Origin: an uncultured Sulfitobacter sp.
GTDB taxonomy: Bacteria; Pseudomonadota; Alphaproteobacteria; Rhodobacterales; Rhodobacteraceae
Length of the DNA: 64,000 bases
NCBI RefSeq assembly: GCF_947500075.1
Contig: NZ_CANMQS010000006.1
Location: 186,001-250,000, forward strand
Direction: 5' to 3'
Below are positions 8,107 to 17,734 of the stretch, in pieces. Under the pieces are notes generated by a model. The model was not told the origin of the DNA. It searched no databases and saw only the letters and a list, made by a program, of their open reading frames with translations. Numbering within the stretch: position 1 is the stretch's first letter; each line of letters opens with the position of its first letter. The position numbers were made by a program, and so were the translations under genes.

Positions 8107-9501
8107 TCAACCGCCACCACCACCGCTGAGCAACTCATACAGGAAGCCGCCGGGCAAAAGCGTCTTTGACAACGCCGGGGTCAAGGCAACGAGGAACCAA
8201 ACAGAGATCAACGCAGCAAGATACATCGTGGCGTATCGCAGAAGTCGGAAATACGGTACCCCTGTTACGCCCGACGCCACGTAAAGGTTAAGCCCGTAGG
8301 GCGGTGTAATGAAACCGATAGATGCACCCACAAGGAAGATTACCGCAAAATGGATCGGGTCGATGCCAACTGACACCGCGATCGGCGCGAGAATAGGCGC
8401 AAGGATGATCGTCACCGGCAGGGATTCCAGAATCATGCCTGTGACAAAAACAATCGCCATGGATGTGAACAGAACGGCGTAGTAGCCACCCATACCCGTC
8501 ACAAACGCGCCAATCGTTTCCTTCGCCCCAAGGGACGACAGCACCTGCTGCATCGCGACCGACACCGCGATCAACGGCACCAGAATACCGGTGATTTGCG
8601 CGGACCGGGAGACAATCGCGGGCACGCTGGGCAGCGTGAACCCTTCGACCACAATCATCGACAGCAGGCTCTTGTCATTGACAGGAATGTCTTTGCCGCT
8701 GCCCATGAACTTGTTCAGCGGATAACAGATCAGACCAACGATGATACAGAAGCCCACCGTCACACCCGCCGCTTCGGTGGGAGAGAACTTACCGGTGTAG
8801 ATACCCCAAAGCACCAGACCGATGGCAAAGAAACCCAACCATGCACCGACGGCGGTCTTGATCACACGCCACGGGCTCAGGCCAATCAGGATGCCCCAGC
8901 CGTTGAGCGTGCAGATGATAAACGCCGCTGTCATCATGCCCAGAACCATCAGGCTGCCGGGGACGATACCGGCGATGAACAGTTCCGAAATCGGCAGGTT
9001 CATCAGAAAGCCGTAGACGATAAAGATGATCGACGGTGGAATGATGATCCCGACCGTACCACCCGCCGCCGCTGTGGCGGCAGAGAACCGTTCGTCATAG
9101 TTGCCCTTGACCATCTCGGGATGCAGCATCGAACCAATCGTTGCCGTCGTGGCAGAGTTTGAACCCGAGATTGCCGCGAACAGGCCACAGGCCGCGATGG
9201 AGGCCATCGCCAAACCGCCCCGCAGCCAGCCCAGACAGGAATAGGCGAAATCCGACAGTCGCCTTGCGATCCCTGATTGGTTGATCAAGTCACCCGTCAG
9301 AATGAAGAGTGGCATCGCAAGCAAGGCAAAGCCCTTGTTGAAGACGTTCAGCAGTTCGTTTCCGGTGTTGTCGATCGGCAGCCCGATCACGAAGCTGCAC
9401 CCGACAACCCAATAGAAGATGACCAGCAGAACCGGCGTGCCGAGCATGAAAAAGACAGTCACGCCCAATGAGATTAATGTGACCCATGTTCCGTCAGTCA
9501 T
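8107..9501 (-). CDS. dctM: TRAP transporter large permease (DctM family)
   Basis: A 464-residue inner-membrane protein with about 12 hydrophobic segments; the DctM subunit carries the ion-coupled transport path of TRAP systems. Family-like stretches include the repeated GITTPPYGLNLYV-type segments (here GFITPPYGLNLYVASG and GTVGIIIPPSIIFIVYG). The start at 9501 shares one base with the dctQ stop (TGATG); the longer open frame upstream has no hydrophobic character. It is in one operon with dctP and dctQ. The substrate is not deducible. Confidence 0.93.
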   Translation of the reverse strand: MTDGTWVTLISLGVTVFFMLGTPVLLVIFYWVVGCSFVIGLPIDNTGNELLNVFNKGFALLAMPLFILTGDLINQSGIARRLSDFAYSCLGWLRGGLAMASIAACGLFAAISGSNSATTATIGSMLHPEMVKGNYDERFSAATAAAGGTVGIIIPPSIIFIVYGFLMNLPISELFIAGIVPGSLMVLGMMTAAFIICTLNGWGILIGLSPWRVIKTAVGAWLGFFAIGLVLWGIYTGKFSPTEAAGVTVGFCIIVGLICYPLNKFMGSGKDIPVNDKSLLSMIVVEGFTLPSVPAIVSRSAQITGILVPLIAVSVAMQQVLSSLGAKETIGAFVTGMGGYYAVLFTSMAIVFVTGMILESLPVTIILAPILAPIAVSVGIDPIHFAVIFLVGASIGFITPPYGLNLYVASGVTGVPYFRLLRYATMYLAALISVWFLVALTPALSKTLLPGGFLYELLSGGGGG

Positions 9502-10169
9502 CAGACGTCCCCCCCGATTACGGCTTGTTTGATAATCGGTTGACCCGATCTGAAGTTGTTCCAGTCTTCCAGCCAGTTGCCGATCACCCGGCCTGACATC
9601 AGCGTGAAGGCAATCGGCACCGTGATGTAGAACCACCACTTCATCGTGTCATCGACGCCGTCCACCATCTGGAAGTTGTCCGCAGACAGGGCAGTAAACT
9701 TCAATGACGTGGTGATCGCGATCCAGCAGAACCCAAACCACAGCATGAAATCCAGCGTCAGCGCTGCCATCTGCCCTGAGGGCGACATCTTTGAACGGAA
9801 TTCGCTAAAGCTCAGATGCGTCCGCAAACGCACGTTATAGGAACAACCGAACCAGGCCATGATCATGAACAGGAAAGGTGGCACCGTGGTCGAGCCGGAC
9901 CACTGATGCGAAAACACGAAGCGGTCGATCACACCCCAGAAGATAATTGCGGCGATCATCAGATAGGTTAAAACCGCGATCCCGCGTTCCAGATGCTTGT
10001 CCATGAACGGAATGCGCCTGAAGAACTCACGCGCCAGAAACCCGCCAAAGAGGGTCAAGAAAAAGCAAAAAAGCCACATGCCGTCGGTGTAAAAAGCATC
10101 CCGCATTTTCCACGCACTGCCGGAAAAAATGGCAGGAATAACGGCTCCTGCTTCAGCCAATAAAGACAT
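9501..10169 (-). CDS. dctQ: TRAP transporter small permease (DctQ family)
   Basis: A 222-residue membrane protein with four to five hydrophobic segments, the small TRAP subunit that pairs with DctM. It is longer than the usual 160-180 residues, as seen in the TAXI/mannitol-chloroaromatic-like branch. It sits between dctP and dctM on the minus strand, touching dctM through TGATG. A hairpin with a T-run separates it from dctP. Confidence 0.9.
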   Translation of the reverse strand: MSLLAEAGAVIPAIFSGSAWKMRDAFYTDGMWLFCFFLTLFGGFLAREFFRRIPFMDKHLERGIAVLTYLMIAAIIFWGVIDRFVFSHQWSGSTTVPPFLFMIMAWFGCSYNVRLRTHLSFSEFRSKMSPSGQMAALTLDFMLWFGFCWIAITTSLKFTALSADNFQMVDGVDDTMKWWFYITVPIAFTLMSGRVIGNWLEDWNNFRSGQPIIKQAVIGGDV

Positions 10170-10228
10170 CTGTAATCTCCCCCCTGATTGGTTTGTCCAT
10201 CACCGCCCTCCCGACGATGAGGTCAAAA

Positions 10229-10258
10229 AGGGTCGGCCCTCAACAGAAAGCCGACCCT
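10229..10258 (-). terminator. hairpin with T-run between dctP and dctQ
   Basis: Arms AGGGTCGGC (10229-10237) and GCCGACCCT (10250-10258) form a 9-bp stem with a 12-base loop. On the minus strand it is followed by TTTTTGACC, the form of an intrinsic terminator. Placed between the binding-protein and membrane genes, it would act as a partial terminator or 3'-end stabiliser, giving more DctP than DctQM. Confidence 0.75.
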
Positions 10259-10283
10259 CGCATTCACTCTAACCCCAAAGGGA

Positions 10284-11513
10284 TCAGGCTTTCCACCACC
10301 GACGTGGCTCGACATTCTCGGCCAGTGTGTGCGGGTTCTGACGCACGGTGTCATAGATTTCCTGATAGGTATCGCGACCACCGGACCAGCCGTTCAGACG
10401 CTCACGCCAGTCTTCCCACAGCTGGGGCTGGAACTCGGGAGAGCACATCTCTTCGGCCATCTTGATCTGATCGTCACCCAGATCGGCAACGCGCACGTTG
10501 TTCTGAGCAAAGATCGTGTCAGGATGCTGAGGGTTGGAAGCGCCAACGGTATTGACCAGCGCCGCTTCGTTCGCTGCCTGCACGTGAACCTGCGCAAGAT
10601 ACGCTGATTCCATCACAACGTCCTGCAACTCACCACCAAGACCGTCGAAGGCTTTCGCAGACATCGCCGTGTGCTCTGTACCGCAGAAGAACTTCAGATC
10701 AACGGACTGGGATACCACGGGTGACATGTTGGCATACGCCACGGCAGACGCCCATGTTTCCGCACCATCAATCAGGCCCTGCTTCAGACCGTCGAGCGTC
10801 TCTTCCCATGCAACCGGAACCGGGTTCAGGTTCAGCGCTTCCATTGCGATCCGGCCCAGCTGAGTACCAGTCACGCGGTTCTTGGTGCCGAACATATCTT
10901 CCAGCTTGGTGATCGTCGGCGCGTCCTGCCACTTCAGACCCATCTGGATGCCACGCAGTTCGCAGTGCGAGAACAGGAACTTCAGGCCATGACGCTTTTC
11001 ATAAGGCTCACGCAGCAGCGCCTGCGACTCAGGAGAGTACAGGAAGTAGTACTGGTCCGCACGGCTGCGGAACATGTAGGCGTAGTCCAGAACGTTCAGA
11101 TAAGGCGCGCCACCAGCGGAGTTCTGCGTGGAGGCAGCATAGATGTCGACAATGCCCTGCTGGGTCTTCTCAACGCAGGATGTCTGACCACAAATCTGGT
11201 TGTCGCCGATGAACTCAACGCGGATTTCACCGTCGGAGCGGCTTTCCAGGTCGCGGGCAAACTCAAGGCAGCCTGCACGTTCGATCAGCAGGTTGCGCTG
11301 GTTGAAACCGGCCGCACCAAATTTGAAGGTGAATTTCGCTTCTTTGGCGAAGCGTTTTTCATATGTGGATTCCGCAGCCTTTGCCAGGTTGCCAAGGCTC
11401 ATCGCCCCACCAAATGTACCCGCGGCAAGCAGCGTAGAGCTCATGCCGTACTGGCCCGCAAGCCGGAACAAGTCACGGCGCGAGATGTTCTTGAGTTTGT
11501 CTTGTACTTTCAT
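10284..11513 (-). CDS. dctP: TRAP transporter solute-binding protein with Tat signal
   Basis: A 409-residue periplasmic DctP-family binding protein. The ATG at 11513 follows a strong GGGAGGAACC ribosome-binding site; an upstream in-frame ATG at 11567 would add 18 residues and has none. The N-terminus has a twin-arginine motif (SRRDLFRLAG) and a hydrophobic stretch, so export is probably by Tat after folding. It resembles the mannitol/chloroaromatic-type TRAP binding proteins in length and in QAxxGTIM-free mature sequence, but the ligand is unknown. It heads the dctP-dctQ-dctM-iclR operon and is divergent from a GMC oxidoreductase, whose substrate it may supply (inference). Confidence 0.92.
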   Translation of the reverse strand: MKVQDKLKNISRRDLFRLAGQYGMSSTLLAAGTFGGAMSLGNLAKAAESTYEKRFAKEAKFTFKFGAAGFNQRNLLIERAGCLEFARDLESRSDGEIRVEFIGDNQICGQTSCVEKTQQGIVDIYAASTQNSAGGAPYLNVLDYAYMFRSRADQYYFLYSPESQALLREPYEKRHGLKFLFSHCELRGIQMGLKWQDAPTITKLEDMFGTKNRVTGTQLGRIAMEALNLNPVPVAWEETLDGLKQGLIDGAETWASAVAYANMSPVVSQSVDLKFFCGTEHTAMSAKAFDGLGGELQDVVMESAYLAQVHVQAANEAALVNTVGASNPQHPDTIFAQNNVRVADLGDDQIKMAEEMCSPEFQPQLWEDWRERLNGWSGGRDTYQEIYDTVRQNPHTLAENVEPRRWWKA

Positions 11514-11555
11514 AATGGTTCCTCCCGTTTGAAGTACGTTCTCAATTATTGAGAC

Positions 11556-11570
11556 TTTTTGTTTCAAAAA
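11556..11570. promoter_or_regulatory. AT-rich palindrome between dctP and GMC gene
   Basis: The sequence TTTTTGTTTCAAAAA is a palindrome (TTTTTG / CAAAAA, 3-base centre) in the 119-base space between two divergent genes. Position and symmetry suit an operator for the neighbouring IclR regulator; binding is inference. Confidence 0.4.
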
Positions 11571-11632
11571 ACACTAGCTTGGTTTCGGCCATCTGTATAG
11601 AAGTTTCTTCAACTCTGGGGAGGATTCTTACC

Positions 11633-13234
11633 ATGAACGCAGATTTTGTCGTCGTTGGCGCAGGTTCAGCCGGGTGCGTCCTCGCAAATCGCCTGAGCGC
11701 CGATCCAAGCAACAAAGTGATTCTGCTTGAAGCGGGTGGGCGTGATCTGAACCCCTGGATCCATATCCCTGTCGGCTATTTCAAAACCATCCATAATCCC
11801 AAGGTCGATTGGTGCTACAAAACCGAACCGGACCCCGGCCTCAACGGACGTTCCATTGAGTGGCCGCGCGGCAAGGTTCTTGGCGGCTCCTCCTCTCTTA
11901 ACGGGTTGTTGTATGTCCGGGGACAACCACAAGACTACGACCGCTGGCGCCAAATGGGCAATACCGGATGGGGCTGGGACGACGTTTTACCTCTTTTCAA
12001 ACGCGCAGAACGCAATGAGCGCGGCGCTGATGAATACCACGGTGACGAAGGCCCGCTGTCTGTGTCCAACATGCGGATCCAGCGGCCAATCACCGACGCC
12101 TGGGTCGCTGCGGCGCAGGCCGCAGGCTATCCGTTCAACCCAGATTACAATGGGGAAAAGCAGGAAGGCGTCGGTTTTTTCCAACTGACCGCCCGCAACG
12201 GCCGAAGATGCAGTTCCGCCGTGGCCTACCTCAACCCTGTCAAGAAACGCGAAAACCTCCAGATCATCACCCATGCACAGGTCGATCGCATCCAGATCGA
12301 TGGTAACCGCGCCACTGCGGTCACCTACAAGGATCGCAGCGGCAAGACCCAGACCGTGACCGCCAACCGTGAAATTGTTCTGTGTGGCGGCGCAATCAAT
12401 TCACCCCAATTGCTGATGGTGTCCGGGATTGGTGAGGCGGCCCAATTGGCGGAGCATGGTATCGAGGTGAAGAAAGATCTGGGAGGTGTTGGCAAGAACA
12501 TGCAGGACCATTTGCAGGCCCGGCTGGTCTACAAGTGCAACGAGCCCACTCTGAACGACGAAGTCAGCAGCCTGTACGGTCAGGCCAAGATCGGGCTGAA
12601 ATACATGATGTTCCGCGCAGGTCCCATGACCATGGCGGCCAGCCTTGCGACCGGCTTCATGAAAACCCGCGATGATCTGGAGACGCCTGACATTCAGTTC
12701 CACGTGCAACCCCTCTCGGCGGAGAATCCCGGCAAGGGGGCGGACAAGTTCTCTGCGTTCACGATGTCGGTGTGTCAGCTGCGCCCGGAAAGCAAGGGTG
12801 AGATCAGGCTCAATGATGCCAACCCACGGACCTATCCGAAGATCATCCCGAACTACCTGTCCACGCAAACTGACTGCGACACAGTGGTCAAAGGGGTCAA
12901 CATCGCCCGCACCATCGCGCGCCATGCGCCGCTGACCTCCAAGATTTCTGAAGAATACCGTCCGCACGCCGACCTTGACATGGATGACTATGACGCCACG
13001 CTGGATTGGGCCCGCAACAACACCGCGTCAATCTACCACCCGACGGGTACTTGCAAAATGGGTAACGATAAATCCGCTGTGGTGGATGCCAGACTGCGCG
13101 TGCACGGCATTGCAGGTCTGCGTGTTGCAGATTGCTCAATCATGCCAGAGATCGTATCGGGCAACACCAACGCACCCGCGATCATGATTGGTGAGAAAGC
13201 CAGCGATCTGATCCTCGAAGACGCCCGCGCTTAG
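11633..13234 (+). CDS. GMC-family FAD oxidoreductase (choline dehydrogenase-like)
   Basis: A 533-residue flavoprotein oxidising an alcohol. It has the ADP-binding motif [17 protein letters not shown] at the N-terminus, the GMC signature around [20 protein letters not shown], and the C-terminal active-site region ([11 protein letters not shown], then [15 protein letters not shown]). The ATG at 11633 follows GGGGAGGA. It is divergent from the first TRAP operon, which suggests that it oxidises the imported compound. Betaine aldehyde dehydrogenase and betaine transport genes are absent, so choline is not specially supported. Its stop overlaps the racemase-like gene by four bases. Confidence 0.92.
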   Translation: MNADFVVVGAGSAGCVLANRLSADPSNKVILLEAGGRDLNPWIHIPVGYFKTIHNPKVDWCYKTEPDPGLNGRSIEWPRGKVLGGSSSLNGLLYVRGQPQDYDRWRQMGNTGWGWDDVLPLFKRAERNERGADEYHGDEGPLSVSNMRIQRPITDAWVAAAQAAGYPFNPDYNGEKQEGVGFFQLTARNGRRCSSAVAYLNPVKKRENLQIITHAQVDRIQIDGNRATAVTYKDRSGKTQTVTANREIVLCGGAINSPQLLMVSGIGEAAQLAEHGIEVKKDLGGVGKNMQDHLQARLVYKCNEPTLNDEVSSLYGQAKIGLKYMMFRAGPMTMAASLATGFMKTRDDLETPDIQFHVQPLSAENPGKGADKFSAFTMSVCQLRPESKGEIRLNDANPRTYPKIIPNYLSTQTDCDTVVKGVNIARTIARHAPLTSKISEEYRPHADLDMDDYDATLDWARNNTASIYHPTGTCKMGNDKSAVVDARLRVHGIAGLRVADCSIMPEIVSGNTNAPAIMIGEKASDLILEDARA

Positions 13235-13923
13235 CCAAAGGAACGGGGCGCAAGCCCCGCTTCGAACCACGTTAGATAGCTGAACATGGAATGCACCGGC
13301 AGGCTGGTGGCAGCTGCTATGTCATCTGCGTAGGGTGGCATGTTCGTGCATTCCAGGACGAGCGCCCCAAGACCCGGTGTTTCTTCGGCAAACTGGCGGG
13401 CTGCTGCGACAATCTCTGCCCGCGCGACGCCCGGATCCAGCTCAGGCGCATTGCCAATAATTGCCGTTGCAAAGTGGCTGCCATCCATGCCGCGCACGGG
13501 CGTGTCCACCGGTGCACCGGCGATGCGCAAATGCTCCGGCGTCAGGCTTTCTGCACTGATGGTCAGCACCCCGGCGCGCTTCCCTTCCGGCAGCGCCGCA
13601 TTGATCTGTGCGATCTGCTCCAACGCAGAAGCAGCGACAGGCACGCCCAGCGCCGTCGCCAGTTGCGGCCTGATCAGGGAAAGAAACCCGCAGGTCGTCG
13701 CAATCCCCCTGCATCCCGTGGCCACCAGACCTTTCCCCGCCACGATGAACTCCTGCACAAAAGGTGCCGGGTCTCGCTGCACAATCGCCTGTGGTGTTGC
13801 ACCTTCCACAACGGCGTAACGCACCGCGAAGGGGAAGCTTTGCGCATTGCCGATGTCTCCCAAGACCCGCGGAAAAGCTGTGTCGAGCATCAGGATCCCA
13901 AGTTGTGCATTTTTATCAGACAT
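13231..13923 (-). CDS. Asp/Glu/hydantoin racemase-family protein
   Basis: A 230-residue protein of the aspartate/glutamate racemase superfamily, which inverts alpha-carbons with two cysteines. Candidate catalytic cysteines lie in ATTCGFLS and VLECTNMPPY, the two expected places. It is divergent from a DadA-like D-amino-acid dehydrogenase and close to pxpBCA, consistent with turning over a D- or L-amino acid or a cyclic relative. Specificity (Asp, Glu, hydantoin or maleate-type chemistry) cannot be told from sequence. Confidence 0.85.
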   Translation of the reverse strand: MSDKNAQLGILMLDTAFPRVLGDIGNAQSFPFAVRYAVVEGATPQAIVQRDPAPFVQEFIVAGKGLVATGCRGIATTCGFLSLIRPQLATALGVPVAASALEQIAQINAALPEGKRAGVLTISAESLTPEHLRIAGAPVDTPVRGMDGSHFATAIIGNAPELDPGVARAEIVAAARQFAEETPGLGALVLECTNMPPYADDIAAATSLPVHSMFSYLTWFEAGLAPRSFG

Positions 13924-14100
13924 GTCTGATCGCCCCTAATTTCTTGGTCCAAACCTGCATCCAACGCGCGATAATCACAAGCGGTCCAATCAACGATGAC
14001 AATTTGCAAACAATTTGTTGATGTTTTGCTCATTCATGCAATGATGCGGCAACAAAGGGAGATTCGACCGCATGCCAGCCAAGCCACAGGCCAAGTCATC

Positions 14101-15345
14101 GTGACGCGCCATGCCGTTGTCATAGGTGCTGGCATCGTCGGGGTGTCATCCGCGATCTGGCTGCGCCGGGCGGGGCTGGACGTGACCCTGGTTGACCGCG
14201 CGGCGCCCGGCACCGGCACGTCACATGGGAACGGCGGTGTTTTGGCGGCCTGTGCGATGGTGCCTGTCACAGCGCCGGGGTTGATACACAAAGCGCCGGG
14301 CATGCTGCTGAATGGGGACTTTCCGCTGTTCATGCGCTGGTCCTACATGCCCCGCCTCTTGCCATGGCTGATGAAATACCTCGGCAATGCAAATGACGCG
14401 GATACCCGTCGCATCGCCCAGGATCTGACCCCCATCGTCAGCGACAGCGTGGAGCAGCACAAAAGTCTTTGCAGGGAACTCGGGCTGGGCGACTGGGTGA
14501 GCGAGAGCGACTACTGCTTTGCCTACCGCAGCCGCGCCGACTTCGAAAAAGAAGCATACACCTGGGAACTCAGAGAAGCTGCCGGGTTCACGCCTGAACT
14601 GATTTCCGGCCCGGAGCTGCGCAACTATGAACCCAATCTCGGGCCAGAGATTACCTGCCTCGCGATCATGAAAAACCATGGCTACATCCGCAGCCCCGGC
14701 GGATATGTACAGGCCCTTGCCAAGGCGTTTGAGGGCATGGGCGGTACGATCCGAATGGCTGAGGTCAAGGATGTGACCATGACAGACGGGGCCGTCACTG
14801 CCGTGGAAACCACGCAAGGCACCATAGCCTGCGATGAACTGGTGCTGGCAACCGGCGTCTGGTCAAAACCACTGATGGCAAAGCTCGGCCTGAACGTGCC
14901 CTTGGAGGCCGAACGTGGGTATCACATCGTCTTCAAGGATGCGACCGACGGCCCATTGCACCCCATGATGGTGGCCAGTGGCAAATTCGTGGCAACGCCC
15001 ATGGAACAAGGGTTGCGCTGCGCGGGCATTGTTGAGTTCGGCGGGTTGGACGCTGGCCCTTCCGAAGCGCCGCTTGCCTTGCTGCGCCGTCAGGCCCGCG
15101 CAGCCTTTCCGAACATGCAAGCGACCGAAGAGATCGAATGGCTGGGGCACCGACCCGCACCCAGCGACAGCCTGCCCCTGATCGGGCAGATTGGCACAAG
15201 CCGGGTCTACACTGCCTTCGGGCATCACCACATCGGGTTGACGGGTGGTCCGAAAACGGGCCGACTGATCGCCGGATTGATTGCGGGGCAGGGGATCAAC
15301 ACCGATCTTGCCCCCTATCACCCTCAACGGTTCACGAACCGATAG
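14101..15345 (+). CDS. DadA-like FAD-dependent D-amino-acid dehydrogenase
   Basis: A 414-residue DAO-family flavoprotein. The FAD motif HAVVIGAGIVGVSSAIWLRR starts at the N-terminus and is followed by the family's SHGNGGVLA segment; the C-terminus has FGHHHIGLTGGPKTGRLIA. The GTG at 14101 places the FAD motif where the family expects it. ATGs at 14041 and 14044 would add about 20 non-homologous-looking residues. No convincing ribosome-binding site marks either, so the start is uncertain. It leads an operon with a TRAP system and pxpBCA. A D-amino acid or D-imino acid (such as D-proline or hydroxyproline type) is a plausible substrate (inference). Confidence 0.88.
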   Translation: MTRHAVVIGAGIVGVSSAIWLRRAGLDVTLVDRAAPGTGTSHGNGGVLAACAMVPVTAPGLIHKAPGMLLNGDFPLFMRWSYMPRLLPWLMKYLGNANDADTRRIAQDLTPIVSDSVEQHKSLCRELGLGDWVSESDYCFAYRSRADFEKEAYTWELREAAGFTPELISGPELRNYEPNLGPEITCLAIMKNHGYIRSPGGYVQALAKAFEGMGGTIRMAEVKDVTMTDGAVTAVETTQGTIACDELVLATGVWSKPLMAKLGLNVPLEAERGYHIVFKDATDGPLHPMMVASGKFVATPMEQGLRCAGIVEFGGLDAGPSEAPLALLRRQARAAFPNMQATEEIEWLGHRPAPSDSLPLIGQIGTSRVYTAFGHHHIGLTGGPKTGRLIAGLIAGQGINTDLAPYHPQRFTNR

Positions 15346-15367
15346 AAAACCAACTGGGAGAAACCAT

Positions 15368-16357
15368 ATGAAACTGACGACAAAACTGATGACAGGCGTG
15401 GCAAGCGCCGCCATTGCAGTCACCGCCGCCCTGCCCGCCTTCGCGGCAGAAAAGTGGGACATGCCAATGGCCTACTCCGCGTCCAACTTCCATTCAGAGA
15501 ATGGCGTGGCCTTTGCCGATTGTGTGCGGGACGCCACGTCGGGCGAGATTGACATCACCGTCCACCCCGGCGGATCGCTCTTTGCAGGCGCTGACATCAA
15601 ACGCGCCATCCAGACCGGTCAGGTCCAGATCGGCGAACGTCTGATGTCCGGCCACCAGAACGAAAACCCCGTGTTCGGCTTTGACAGCATCCCCTTCCTC
15701 GCGCCTTCGTTCGATGCAAGCGCCAAGCTGTTTGAAGCGGCCAAGCCCAAGATGGACGAATTGCTGGCAGAGCAGAACCTGACCATGCTCTACGCCGTGC
15801 CATGGCCCCCACAGGGTTTGTACTTCAACAAGGAAGTGAACAGCGTCGCCGACATGGCGGGCCTCAAGTTCCGCTCCTACAACAACGCCACCTCGCGTCT
15901 GGCGGAACTGACCGGCATGCTGCCCGTCACCATCGAAGCGGCTGAAATCTCTCAGGCGTTTGCAACGGGCGTGGCGGAATCCATGATCTCCTCCGGAGCA
16001 ACCGGCTATGACCGCAAGGTCTGGGAAAGCCTGAGCCACTTCTACGAAGTCGACGCATGGCTGCCCTACAACTACGTCATGGTGAACAATGATGTGTGGT
16101 CCGGCGTGTCCGATGCCAACAAATCCGCCATCACCACCTGCGCTGGCGAAGCCGCCGCGCGTGGCCTGCAAGCCTCCAAGGACTATACCCAGTTCACCAT
16201 GGACGGTCTGGCCGCAGGTGGCATGACCGTTGGCCCAGCCGGTGAAGAATTGATGTCCGGCCTGCGCGAAGTGGGTGAGACGATGACGTCCGAATGGCTG
16301 GCAGCGGCGGGTGATGATGGCGCTGCCATCGTTGACGCCTTCAAAGCATCCAACTGA
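15368..16357 (+). CDS. dctP: TRAP transporter solute-binding protein (DctP family)
   Basis: A 329-residue periplasmic binding protein with a classical Sec signal peptide (MKLTTKLMTGVASAAIAV, cleavage near AFA-AEK). The family pattern is visible in EIDITVHPGGSLFAGADIKRAIQTGQVQIGE and in GLKFRSYNNATSRLAELTGMLPV, where the conserved Arg contacts the ligand carboxylate. The ATG at 15368 follows CTGGGAGAAA. It lies 22 bases after the DadA-like gene. The ligand is probably a carboxylate, perhaps an amino acid derivative or 5-oxoproline, given the linked genes (inference). Confidence 0.93.
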   Translation: MKLTTKLMTGVASAAIAVTAALPAFAAEKWDMPMAYSASNFHSENGVAFADCVRDATSGEIDITVHPGGSLFAGADIKRAIQTGQVQIGERLMSGHQNENPVFGFDSIPFLAPSFDASAKLFEAAKPKMDELLAEQNLTMLYAVPWPPQGLYFNKEVNSVADMAGLKFRSYNNATSRLAELTGMLPVTIEAAEISQAFATGVAESMISSGATGYDRKVWESLSHFYEVDAWLPYNYVMVNNDVWSGVSDANKSAITTCAGEAAARGLQASKDYTQFTMDGLAAGGMTVGPAGEELMSGLREVGETMTSEWLAAAGDDGAAIVDAFKASN

Positions 16358-16371
16358 TGCCAACATGAAAG

Positions 16372-16395
16372 GCAGGGCCGCACCCGCGGCCCTGC
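16372..16395 (+). terminator. GC-rich hairpin after the second dctP
   Basis: Arms GCAGGGCCGC (16372-16381) and GCGGCCCTGC (16386-16395) form a perfect 10-bp stem with loop ACCC and no T-run. It lies between dctP and the methyltransferase start. It probably stabilises the dctP transcript or attenuates the genes behind it. Confidence 0.6.
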
Positions 16396-16405
16396 ACTCC
16401 CCCCC

Positions 16406-17212
16406 ATGACATTTGACGCATTCATCGCTGCAGAAAAACAGGGCTGGCACGACCGGGCCGCCGCCTATGCCGATCACACGGCGCTGGCGACGATCCAGAT
16501 CATTCCTGCTTTGCTTTATGCCCTTGCCATCCGTCCGGGCCATCGGCTGCTTGATGTGGCCTGTGGCACGGGTCATGTGGCCGGCGCTGCTGCCGCGCTC
16601 GATTTGACAGCGCAGGGAGTGGATTACGCCCCCGGCATGGTTGCCGCTGCACGATCCCGCTTTCCCGACCTCACCTTTGCAGAAGCTGACGCCGAGGCGC
16701 TCCCTTTCCCGGACGACAGCTTTGATGCTGTCGCCTGCAACATGGGCCTGTTCCACATGGGCAACCCGTTGCGCGCAACCAGTGAAGCCACCCGCGTGCT
16801 GCGCCCCGGTGGCCGGTTTGCCTTCAGCCAATGGACGGGCCCGGCAGATTCAGAACTCTACGCCCGCCTTTTCACCGCCCTGACGGACATCGCGGATATG
16901 TCCCGCGCAGACCCCGCCCCAAACGCCTATGCACTGTCGGAGACAGAGCCAGCCTTTCAAATGATGCGGGACGCCGGGCTGAGCAAGCCTACTGTCACCC
17001 GACTGGAAACCACCCTCATTGCACGCGGCGATGATTTCTTTTCGTTTTTCATGCAGTTCGGCGTGCGTGTGCCCCTGATCGTTCAGGCGCAGGATGCAGG
17101 TGTTCAAACCCGACTGCGCGACAGGATCAACACCGATATGGCCCCCTATAAAACCGCCACCGGGTACGAAGTGCCCATGCCCAGCCTTGTTTATGCAGGA
17201 ACCAAACCATGA
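16406..17212 (+). CDS. class I SAM-dependent methyltransferase (UbiE-like)
   Basis: A 268-residue methyltransferase with motif I LLDVACGTGHVAGAA, then VDYAPGMVAAA and the post-motif region EALPFPDDSFDAVACNMGLFHM, as in UbiE/Methyltransf_11 proteins. It is inserted between TRAP dctP and dctQ and overlaps dctQ by ATGA, so it is translated with the transporter. No clear ribosome-binding site precedes the ATG at 16406, and a strong hairpin sits ten bases upstream, so expression may be low. The acceptor is unknown; modification of the imported compound is one possibility (inference). Confidence 0.88.
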   Translation: MTFDAFIAAEKQGWHDRAAAYADHTALATIQIIPALLYALAIRPGHRLLDVACGTGHVAGAAAALDLTAQGVDYAPGMVAAARSRFPDLTFAEADAEALPFPDDSFDAVACNMGLFHMGNPLRATSEATRVLRPGGRFAFSQWTGPADSELYARLFTALTDIADMSRADPAPNAYALSETEPAFQMMRDAGLSKPTVTRLETTLIARGDDFFSFFMQFGVRVPLIVQAQDAGVQTRLRDRINTDMAPYKTATGYEVPMPSLVYAGTKP

Positions 17213-17730
17213 CAGCGATACGCAAGCTCCTTGACTTCCTCTATGCGCTCGCGGGCGTCCTCGCAGCACTTTGCCTCATCGCGATCCTGTCGTTGATCGT
17301 TGCACAGATGGTCGCGCGCTGGACCGGAGAGATCTTCCCCGGTGCGCCAAATTATGCCGGATACGCGATGGCCGCCGCCAGCTTCCTGGCTTTCGCCAAC
17401 GCACTGAACCGCGGCGCACATATCCGCGTCTCCATCCTCCTGAACGCTGTGCCCGCCGGGCCAAAGCGCCTGCTGGAAATCTGGTGCTTTGGTCTGGCCG
17501 CGGCCATCGCCTGGTACTTCACCTACTACGCTTACTGGTTCGTGTACTGGTCGTGGAAGTTCAAGGAAGTCAGCCAGGGTCAGGACGCGATCCATCTTTG
17601 GATACCTCAGTCCGTGATGGTGTTCGGCGGAGGCCTGCTGGCGCTCGCGCTGACCGATAACCTTCTGCATGTGCTGTTCAAGGGCGATCACCGCATCGTC
17701 CGCGACACAGTCGATACACACGGGGAATAG
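17209..17730 (+). CDS. dctQ: TRAP transporter small permease (DctQ family)
   Basis: A 173-residue membrane protein with four hydrophobic segments, the normal size for DctQ. It has the family-like ASFLAFANALNRGAHIRVSI region between the second and third segments. It is coupled by ATGA to the methyltransferase and followed four bases later by dctM. Confidence 0.92.
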   Translation: MTAIRKLLDFLYALAGVLAALCLIAILSLIVAQMVARWTGEIFPGAPNYAGYAMAAASFLAFANALNRGAHIRVSILLNAVPAGPKRLLEIWCFGLAAAIAWYFTYYAYWFVYWSWKFKEVSQGQDAIHLWIPQSVMVFGGGLLALALTDNLLHVLFKGDHRIVRDTVDTHGE

Positions 17731-17734
17731 CACC

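Noticed and set aside
11633..13234. GMC oxidoreductase as choline dehydrogenase betA
   Set aside because: No betaine aldehyde dehydrogenase, betI or choline transporter is adjacent; only the GMC family can be supported.
15494..16831. 445-codon minus-strand frame opposite dctP and the methyltransferase
   Set aside because: Antisense to two identified genes; no domain recognised.
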